Shown here in pieces: positions 1-5,219 of a stretch of DNA of 5,219 nucleotides. The notes under the pieces are model-generated. The model saw nothing but the letters and a program-made list of their open reading frames with translations. It had not been told where the DNA came from and did no database searches. This DNA comes from Chitinophagales bacterium (GTDB lineage: Bacteria > Bacteroidota > Bacteroidia > Chitinophagales > UBA2359): contig JAHDDN010000403.1 of NCBI GenBank assembly GCA_020629335.1, positions 1 through 5,219 of the forward strand, given 5' to 3'. Both the position numbers and the translations under genes were made by a program. How positions within the stretch are numbered: the stretch's first letter is position 1; each line of letters starts with the position of its first letter.

Positions 1-1
1 A

Positions 2-1372
<1,371 letters not shown>

Positions 1373-1397
1373 TAATTGTATTATTTTTAAAGGCGTT

Positions 1398-1435
1398 TAA
1401 AAGCAAGGCTACCTAAATACGTAGCCTTGCTTTTA
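1398..1435 (+). terminator. Hairpin terminator after eno
   Basis: Two perfectly complementary 15-nt arms (1398-1412 and 1421-1435, core AAGCAAGGCTAC) enclose an 8-nt loop. The right arm ends in TTTT and is followed by ATTTTA, which gives a U-rich tail. It lies 26 nt past the eno stop and ends 23 nt before the next start codon. It therefore either ends most eno transcripts or acts as a leaky intercistronic hairpin that lowers expression of the division gene downstream. Confidence 0.8.
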
Positions 1436-1458
1436 TTTTAGATATTTAGAGACTTATT

Positions 1459-1794
1459 ATGAGCAAGAACCCCACTAATACTCCAAAAGATAAACGAACT
1501 TACGATATCCCAAACAATAGGTTTGTGGAATGGATCGTCAAAAATAGATTCATTGCAGTCGGATTATTCTTTGCCATATGGATGACTTTCTTCGATGGAA
1601 ATAATGTCATTTTTCAGTACAAACTCCGCACCCAAATCAATAATGTAAAAGGCCAATCAGAGGCTTTGAAAAAAGAGATTAATGAAATCAATTTAAAGCT
1701 TGATGAAATTAATAACAATCCAGAAGAACAAGAAATGCTCTACAGAAAATATCGCCTAACCAAAGAAAATGAGGACGTTATCATTCTCCAATAA
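1459..1794 (+). CDS. Septum formation initiator family protein (FtsB/DivIC-like)
   Basis: This is a small bitopic membrane protein of the cell-division machinery. FtsB/DivIC proteins bind FtsL and FtsQ/DivIB and help activate septal peptidoglycan synthesis. The 111 residues show the family layout. A polar N-terminus (1-30) should be cytoplasmic. One hydrophobic segment follows (about 31-46, FIAVGLFFAIWMTFF), then FDGNN. A charged heptad-like stretch (about 51-88, ending LDEINNNPEE) should form the periplasmic coiled coil. The C-terminus (YRKYRLTKENEDVIIL) matches the conserved tail, where the usual AREKY reads as LYRKY. Position next to eno supports the call, since eno-ftsB neighbours are known in Pseudomonas and other bacteria. 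The 3' end faces the convergent reductase gene 4 bp away. The family is secure, but FtsB versus DivIC is not settled, so no symbol is given. Confidence 0.9.
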   Translation: MSKNPTNTPKDKRTYDIPNNRFVEWIVKNRFIAVGLFFAIWMTFFDGNNVIFQYKLRTQINNVKGQSEALKKEINEINLKLDEINNNPEEQEMLYRKYRLTKENEDVIILQ

Positions 1795-1798
1795 ATTA

Positions 1799-2500
1799 TT
1801 AAAGATCACCCAATTGTGGCCTCATAATAATTTCCTCAATTACGGTCTGCTTTGATAACTCATAAGTAGCATATACCGTATTAGCAATATCCTCCGATTT
1901 CATAAATCGCTCTTGTGGCAGTTCTACACCCTCCCAAGAAGCAGTATAAGTTGCCCCTGGTAATAAGGCGGTTACTCTAATATTATGCGGCTTCATTTCT
2001 TCTCTCAATGCCTTAGAAAGCCCCAACATCGCAAATTTACTAATACTGTAAGAACCTCCATTAGGATAAGCTATGATACTGGCAACGGAGCAAATATTGA
2101 ATATATGCCCATCTTTATTCTCTAACATAGAAGGAATCAAAGCTCGACTCAGATGATAAGCACTGTATAAATTGGTCTCTATTTGCTTTTCTAAAGTACC
2201 ATCCTCTTCACTATGTACTTGACCAGGTAAGAAAAATCCCGCATTATTAACCAAGATATCCACCTTATCAAATTCGGATTTTACGAGATCGGCAAAGGCC
2301 AAAACCTCACTCTTAACCGACATATCTGCTTTAAAAACAAGGCATTTAACAGCATACTCTTCCTCAATATGCGATTTCATCGCTAATAATTGAGTCTCAT
2401 TTCGAGCGCAAACCGCCACATTATATTTTTCAGCAGCAAATTTTTCTGCGATAGCTCTACCTATCCCTTTAGTAGCTCCGCTTATGACAATATTTTTCAT
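1799..2500 (-). CDS. Short-chain dehydrogenase/reductase (SDR family)
   Basis: This is a classical SDR of 233 residues with a single Rossmann domain; the substrate is unknown. The cofactor-binding glycine motif is SGATKGIG (7-14). R33 after the second strand (CARN) favours NADP(H) over NAD(H). Further motifs are D59 (KADMS), NNAG (85-88), the active-site N110, S138, and Y151 with K155 in YSISK, followed by PG at 181-182. The complete N-S-Y-K tetrad predicts an active soluble oxidoreductase. The length and sequence resemble FabG/YdfG-like proteins, but the C-terminal substrate region (TYTASWEGVELPQERFM) does not identify a substrate. The start is the ATG at 2500-2498, directly ahead of the first beta strand. 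The gene is divergent from mlaE across 74 bp and convergent with the division gene, so it is probably monocistronic. Confidence 0.93.
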   Translation of the reverse strand: MKNIVISGATKGIGRAIAEKFAAEKYNVAVCARNETQLLAMKSHIEEEYAVKCLVFKADMSVKSEVLAFADLVKSEFDKVDILVNNAGFFLPGQVHSEEDGTLEKQIETNLYSAYHLSRALIPSMLENKDGHIFNICSVASIIAYPNGGSYSISKFAMLGLSKALREEMKPHNIRVTALLPGATYTASWEGVELPQERFMKSEDIANTVYATYELSKQTVIEEIIMRPQLGDL

Positions 2501-2548
2501 GTTTGATGTGTTTTATGTTGATATTTTCGTTTATGGCTGTAAATTAGC

Positions 2549-2556
2549 TAAATTTG
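2549..2556 (+). promoter_or_regulatory. Candidate Bacteroidota -7 promoter box for mlaE-mlaF
   Basis: TAAATTTG matches the Bacteroidota sigma consensus TAnnTTTG exactly and lies 18 nt upstream of the mlaE ATG at 2575. The expected TTTG at about -33 is not clean; TTTTCG at 2524-2529 is the nearest. The site lies in the 74-bp divergent gap shared with the reductase gene. AT-rich DNA gives chance matches, so position is the main support. Confidence 0.4.
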
Positions 2557-2574
2557 AAGAAAAAGCACTTAAAT

Positions 2575-3309
2575 ATGAAGCTTCTACACACATTTGGGAA
2601 ATATGTTACCCTTTTGTACAATTCCTTTTCAAGACCAGAAAAGTTTTCCATGTATTGGAAGGAGACTTTCCGACAAATGTACCAAATAGGGGTTGGCTCT
2701 TTAGTAATTGTGTCAGTTATCTCCTTATTTATAGGTGCCGTAACTTCCGTACAGTTTGCTTATCAATTAGAAGATTCCTTTATCCCACTTTATTATGTGG
2801 GCTATATTGTACGTGATACCGTGATTATTGAAATGGCCCCTACACTATCAGGATTGATATTATGCGGTAAAGTGGGTTCTAACATAGCCACAGAATTAGG
2901 AACCATGCGAATATCCGAACAAATAGACGCTATGGAAATTATGGGAGTAAATACGGCTTCTTATCTGGTATTACCCAAGATATTAGGAGCCATGTTTATA
3001 GTCCCGTTTCTGATCATTATCGCCGCATTTGTGGGCATAAGTGGAGGACTCTTAGCTTCCTTAGCATCAGGTATTCCAACCCAAACATTCGTACAAGGAC
3101 TAAACTCATGGTTTGAGCCATTCAATGTCCAATTGATGTTAATAAAGGCAGTAGTATTCGCCTTTGTACTAACTTCAGTTGCCTGTTATCATGGATATTA
3201 TGCCTCTGGTGGAGCACTTGAAATTGGTAAAGCCAGTACAAGGGCAGTAGTATACGGAAGTATATTAGTGATCGCCTTTGATTACATCATCGCTGAAATA
3301 TTACTTTAA
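2575..3309 (+). CDS. mlaE: MlaE-type ABC transporter permease (phospholipid/MCE transport)
   Basis: This is the inner-membrane permease of an MlaFEDB-like complex, which moves phospholipids between inner and outer membranes with ATPase MlaF and an MCE-domain protein. The 244 residues fit the MlaE family. An N-terminal interfacial helix (about 1-35) is followed by hydrophobic segments near 38-58, 78-98, 133-160, 185-205 and 222-243. The hallmark cytoplasmic stretch GKVGSNIATELGTMRISEQIDAMEIMG includes EQIDA (115-119), the contact with the ATPase. YHGYY and GGALEIGKASTRAVV follow at 205-225. I chose the ATG at 2575 because MKLLHTFGKY is the usual Bacteroidota N-terminus. The frame stays open to a TTG at 2554, but that codon lies inside the candidate -7 box. 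The mlaF start follows the stop after 1 nt, so the two genes form a translationally coupled operon. Confidence 0.95.
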   Translation: MKLLHTFGKYVTLLYNSFSRPEKFSMYWKETFRQMYQIGVGSLVIVSVISLFIGAVTSVQFAYQLEDSFIPLYYVGYIVRDTVIIEMAPTLSGLILCGKVGSNIATELGTMRISEQIDAMEIMGVNTASYLVLPKILGAMFIVPFLIIIAAFVGISGGLLASLASGIPTQTFVQGLNSWFEPFNVQLMLIKAVVFAFVLTSVACYHGYYASGGALEIGKASTRAVVYGSILVIAFDYIIAEILL

Positions 3310-3310
3310 T

Positions 3311-4078
3311 ATGATCGAGATAAGAGAATTAAAAAAATCCTTTGGAGATAAAGAGGTGTTAAGAGGAATTAATACCTCTTTTGAAGAAGGAAAAACAAAT
3401 TTGATCATCGGAAAAAGTGGATCAGGTAAAACAGTTTTTCTCAAGTGCATGGTAGGCTTATTTGAAGCTACCTCTGGCGAAATACTATATAACGGACGGA
3501 ACTTTGCACAAATGACAAAAAAGGAGCGCATAGCCATCCGAAAAGAAATTGGAATGCTCTTTCAAGCAGGCGCCCTGTTTGATTCTATGACAGTAGAAGA
3601 AAATATCCTATTCCCATTAGATATGTTTACCAATATGACCACCAAGGAGAAAATGAACAGAGTCAATTTCTGCTTGGAAAGAGTCAACTTAGAAGGATCG
3701 CAAAAAAAATACCCTTCCGAAGTGAGTGGAGGAATGCAAAAAAGAGTCGGTATCGCAAGAGCTATTGTTTTAAATCCCAAATACCTATTCTGTGATGAAC
3801 CTAATTCAGGTCTCGATCCAAAGACCGCCATCGTCATTGACCAATTACTACAAGAAATCACTAAAGAATACAATATCACCACCATCGTCAATACTCACGA
3901 TATGAACTCGGTGATGGAGATAGGAGATAAAGTCTTATTTCTACACTTCGGCAAAAAAGCCTGGGAAGGAGGGCATGATGAAATCCTAAACTCAGGCAAT
4001 GAAGAATTAGATGATTTCATCTTCGCCTCCAAATTCCTACAAGAACTCCGAAAAGGAGCAGGAAACTTCGGTAAATAA
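3311..4078 (+). CDS. mlaF: MlaF-type ABC transporter ATP-binding protein
   Basis: This is the cytoplasmic ATPase that powers the MlaE permease. The 255-residue nucleotide-binding domain is complete: Walker A GKSGSGKT (34-41); Q-loop Q85 in FQAGALFDSMTV, wording typical of MlaF; signature SGGMQ (139-143); Walker B YLFCDEP with D162 and the catalytic E163; D-loop SGLD (166-169); and H-loop H196 in NTHDMNSV. The short C-terminal tail (about 222-255) resembles the MlaF extension. The ATG at 3311 gives MIEIRELKKSFG, the standard opening. A TTG at 3278 in the same frame would only add residues overlapping the mlaE end. There is no Shine-Dalgarno site; the 1-nt gap after mlaE suggests coupled translation. 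No MCE substrate-binding protein (mlaD) follows, so it must be encoded elsewhere. No clear terminator is visible after the stop. Confidence 0.95.
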   Translation: MIEIRELKKSFGDKEVLRGINTSFEEGKTNLIIGKSGSGKTVFLKCMVGLFEATSGEILYNGRNFAQMTKKERIAIRKEIGMLFQAGALFDSMTVEENILFPLDMFTNMTTKEKMNRVNFCLERVNLEGSQKKYPSEVSGGMQKRVGIARAIVLNPKYLFCDEPNSGLDPKTAIVIDQLLQEITKEYNITTIVNTHDMNSVMEIGDKVLFLHFGKKAWEGGHDEILNSGNEELDDFIFASKFLQELRKGAGNFGK

Positions 4079-4105
4079 TAGATTTATAGAGGAGAGACCG
4101 CTGCG

Positions 4106-4147
4106 CTGTCAGATTTCAGATCGTTCGCTTCGCTCACTGTCAGATTT
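4106..4147. repeat. 11-bp direct repeat CTGTCAGATTT, two copies
   Basis: CTGTCAGATTT occurs at 4106-4116 and 4137-4147, 31 bp apart. Each copy is preceded by a related CGCT-rich tract (CGCTGCG and TTCGCTTCGCT), so the whole 4097-4147 stretch looks like an imperfect tandem duplication. Similar CGCTNCGCT plus CAGATTT strings are, from memory, common filler in Bacteroidota intergenic DNA. No function is apparent. Confidence 0.6.
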
Positions 4148-4155
4148 TTATACCC

Positions 4156-4270
4156 CCCCAATTTGTAGGGGCGGACCTATGTGTAAACTACTGGACATTT
4201 TTGAAAATCATAGAGAAAAGCTATTGGCGTAGTTCTCTGACTGGCGTGTTAATTTTGTCCTAAATTGGGG
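4156..4270. repeat. Nested inverted repeats, block 1 (possible three-way junction)
   Basis: A perfect 9-bp inverted repeat, CCCCAATTT (4156-4164) and AAATTGGGG (4262-4270), brackets 97 nt. Inside it, GTAG (4165-4168) can pair with CTAC (4188-4191), and GGACA (4193-4197) with TGTCC (4256-4260), leaving one-base linkers at 4192 and 4261. Further in, AGAGAA (4212-4217) pairs with TTCTCT (4233-4238). The 9-bp arms are solid; the short inner stems could be chance, and CTATG/CATAG (4177-4181, 4209-4213) offers a rival pairing. Confidence 0.45.
4162..4184. repeat. TTTGTAGGGGC repeat, copy 1, apparently truncated
   Basis: TTTGTAGGGGC (4162-4172), then GGACCTATGTGT, matches the first part of a second copy at 4457-4484. 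Copy 2 continues into CCGCCC, which closes a hairpin. Copy 1 stops after GTGT and runs into AAACTACTGG, so its right arm is missing. Confidence 0.55.
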
Positions 4271-4276
4271 CTTGTA

Positions 4277-4433
4277 AATTCCTGCAACTTTTATAGCGCA
4301 AGTGTTTTTCACTTGTGCCTGCTGAGTCTTCTTGCCTTCGTTTTTACTTCCCAATGGCAAGCTTATCGGTTTTGTAAGTCAAAAAGACTTACCGTAATGC
4401 TCAGTATTAATTAGCAGACTTTTGTTGCAAATT
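4277..4433. repeat. Nested inverted repeats, block 2
   Basis: An outer stem joins AATT-CC-TGCAAC (4277-4288) to GTTGCAAATT (4424-4433), 10 bp with a CC bulge. Inside are GCGCAAGTG-TTTTT-CACTTGTGC (4296-4318; 9 bp with one G-T pair), CTGAG (4322-4326) with CTCAG (4400-4404), CTTGCC (4331-4336) with GGCAAG (4356-4361), and GTAAGTC-AAAAA-GACTTAC (4374-4392; 7 bp perfect). The pairs nest without crossing, so a single branched fold is possible. The two hairpins with 5-nt homopolymer loops are the strongest parts. Whether this acts as RNA, as DNA or not at all is unknown. Confidence 0.45.
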
Positions 4434-4440
4434 ATGTGCT

Positions 4441-4665
4441 TGGGCGTGCCCATGCGTTTGTAGGGGCAGGCCTTGTGTCCGCCCAAATTCATCGTTCATC
4501 ATTACGCATTATGCATTCGCCGAAGGCGCATGGTCGGGCTATCCGCTCTTACTCAGCTATTCAGTAGCTACTACACTAAGGTATCCTTGTCTCTAACGAG
4601 CCTTCGGCTACCTAAGTTTCGTAAGCTACTTCCTATACGCTGAGTACCGCTTCTATCCCTCACGC
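4441..4665. repeat. Composite palindromic element, likely dispersed Bacteroidota repeat
   Basis: The left end holds the palindrome TGGGC-GT-GCCCA (4441-4452) and the right end CTATCCCTCACGC. GCGTG (4444-4448) and CACGC (4661-4665) are complementary and could close the unit. The tracts GGTCGGGCTATCCGCT (4532-4547) and CGCTTCTATCCCTCACGC (4648-4665) flank a long imperfect hairpin at 4550-4646. Its arms are TACTCAGCTAT (4550-4560) with the complement at 4635-4646 (one bulged C), AGTAGCT (4563-4569) with 4624-4630, ACTAAGGTA (4575-4583) with 4609-4617 (one mismatch), and a tip AGCC-TTC-GGCT (4599-4609) that overlaps the previous stem by one base. From memory these flanking tracts recur, with variable hairpins between them, in Bacteroidota intergenic regions. 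A structured ncRNA is the alternative. Confidence 0.55.
4457..4484. repeat. TTTGTAGGGGC repeat, copy 2, intact hairpin
   Basis: TTTGTAGGGGC (4457-4467) repeats copy 1 exactly and continues into AGGCCTTGTGTCCGCCC. GGGC-GG (4464-4470, with one bulged A) pairs with CCGCCC (4479-4484) around an 8-nt loop. It lies at the left end of a 63-nt segment that appears to interrupt a palindrome of the surrounding element. Confidence 0.6.
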
Positions 4666-4677
4666 AAAAAAACTGTC

Positions 4678-5219
4678 ATGAAGACTAAAATCATAATGTT
4701 ATTACTTTCTATTCTATCCGTTTCCACTTCTGCTCAAGATAAATATTGGGAAACCTCTACCTACTTAAACTGTTGTGCAAATGCTGAAAAGTTATTTATG
4801 CTTACAGATAGCACTTATCATATGTTTGGTGAATTTAGAGATAATGCAGGAAATGGAAAGGTAAAGGGATACAATTTAGTGATCAATAAACTAGGAGTTC
4901 AAGAAAATGTGAACATCATAGAAAAAGATACTTTAGAAATCTATATTCATGATACTATTAAGGATGGTGAAAACTATGTTACAATAGGGACCCTAACAAA
5001 TTTGCCATTTGGAGATTTAAGAACGATGTATTTCATCAAAACTAATGCGAATGGAGAAGAAATCTTTAGTACGGTAACAGGAAGTAATGAATACAAATGT
5101 AGTCCCAGAGCTATTACTCCTACTTCTGATGGTAATTATTTAATCGGTGGATTTATAAATCCTATTTGGGAATACCCCTACACCAAAGAACTCTACCTAA
5201 TCAAAGTAGACAGTTTAGG
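4678..5219 (+). CDS. Exported protein of unknown function, 3' end beyond window
   Basis: The frame is open from the ATG at 4678 to the window edge, giving 180 residues with no stop. The N-terminus MKTKIIMLLLSILSVSTSAQ is a clear Sec signal peptide: a Lys-containing start, a hydrophobic core, and likely cleavage after SA at residue 19. The mature part is rich in short strand-like stretches. It contains TPTSDGNYLIGGFI (148-160) and ELYLIKVDSLG at the window edge, a strand-turn pattern common in Bacteroidota extracellular beta-propeller-like proteins. Many of those end in a type IX secretion sorting domain, but the C-terminus is not visible, so that is a guess. Cysteines at 32, 33 and 141 could form disulfides. 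I do not recognise a specific family. No Shine-Dalgarno site is present; an A-rich run (4666-4672) precedes the start. The composite repeat ends 12 nt upstream. Confidence 0.8.
   Translation, partial: MKTKIIMLLLSILSVSTSAQDKYWETSTYLNCCANAEKLFMLTDSTYHMFGEFRDNAGNGKVKGYNLVINKLGVQENVNIIEKDTLEIYIHDTIKDGENYVTIGTLTNLPFGDLRTMYFIKTNANGEEIFSTVTGSNEYKCSPRAITPTSDGNYLIGGFINPIWEYPYTKELYLIKVDSL

Larger units (their letters stand above)
4079..4677. other. Repeat-rich non-coding gap
   Basis: This 599-bp stretch has no convincing reading frame on either strand. The one short frame running into it from inside mlaF is a shadow with low-complexity repeat-derived sequence. The gap is a patchwork of direct and inverted repeats, listed separately, and its texture is unlike the flanking genes. 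It may hold the terminator of mlaF and must hold the promoter of the exported-protein gene at 4678, but I cannot place either. I see no transposase remnant, tRNA or CRISPR. Confidence 0.8.

Noticed and set aside
2484..2816. 110-codon plus-strand frame over the divergent promoter region and mlaE start
   Set aside because: It overlaps mlaE out of frame, where the mlaE frame has clear family motifs.
3301..3891. Two minus-strand frames (3301-3537 and 3562-3891) inside mlaF
   Set aside because: They are antisense shadows of a complete ATPase domain with no features of their own.
4011..4232. 73-codon open frame crossing the mlaF end into the gap
   Set aside because: It starts inside mlaF in another frame and its second half translates the direct-repeat tract. 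There is no recognisable domain or start signal.
4486..4520. ATTACGCATTATGCATT-like string as a microsatellite or binding site
   Set aside because: The near-repeats are short and irregular, with only a 4-bp palindrome (GCAT-T-ATGC). They are better treated as part of the 63-nt inserted segment.
4550..4646. tRNA or rho-independent terminator at the long hairpin
   Set aside because: There is no cloverleaf, T-loop (GTTCRA) or acceptor stem, and no U-tract follows the right arm; an A-run follows the element instead.
4156..4665. CRISPR array or insertion sequence
   Set aside because: There are no regularly spaced identical repeats and no transposase frame or remnant on either strand. The repeats present are of different kinds.

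Overview
The window looks like ordinary chromosomal DNA from a member of the Bacteroidota. Four things point there: AT-rich coding sequence with almost no Shine-Dalgarno sites; an MlaE/MlaF pair and a FtsB/DivIC-like protein with typical Bacteroidota wording; one match to the Bacteroidota -7 box TAnnTTTG; and a mosaic intergenic repeat of a kind I associate with this phylum. I cannot name a genus.

Layout: a terminator-like hairpin (4-37) closes an unseen upstream gene. Enolase (eno, 80-1372) follows, with a strong hairpin terminator after it. Next is a small FtsB/DivIC-type septum formation initiator (1459-1794). It meets a convergent short-chain dehydrogenase/reductase (1799-2500, minus strand) with only 4 bp between the stop codons. 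The reductase is divergent from a tightly coupled pair, an MlaE-type permease (2575-3309) and its MlaF-type ATPase (3311-4078). Together these two form the inner-membrane core of a phospholipid/MCE transporter. No MlaD, MlaB or MlaC gene is present in the window.

From 4079 to 4677 there are 599 bp with no convincing gene. This gap holds an 11-bp direct repeat, two copies of a TTTGTAGGGGC repeat (one apparently truncated), two neighbouring blocks of nested inverted repeats (about 4156-4433), and a larger composite element (4441-4665). That element has a roughly 97-nt imperfect hairpin and a second palindrome apparently split by a 63-nt insertion. The last gene, a secreted protein with a signal peptide (4678 onward), starts 12 nt after this element and runs off the window.

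The genes are mostly housekeeping: glycolysis, cell division, envelope lipid transport and an unassigned redox enzyme. The gap at 4079-4677 is the part worth a second look. The simplest reading is a mosaic of dispersed repeats; a structured non-coding RNA is the main alternative. I found no defence system, CRISPR array, tRNA, rRNA or intact transposase.
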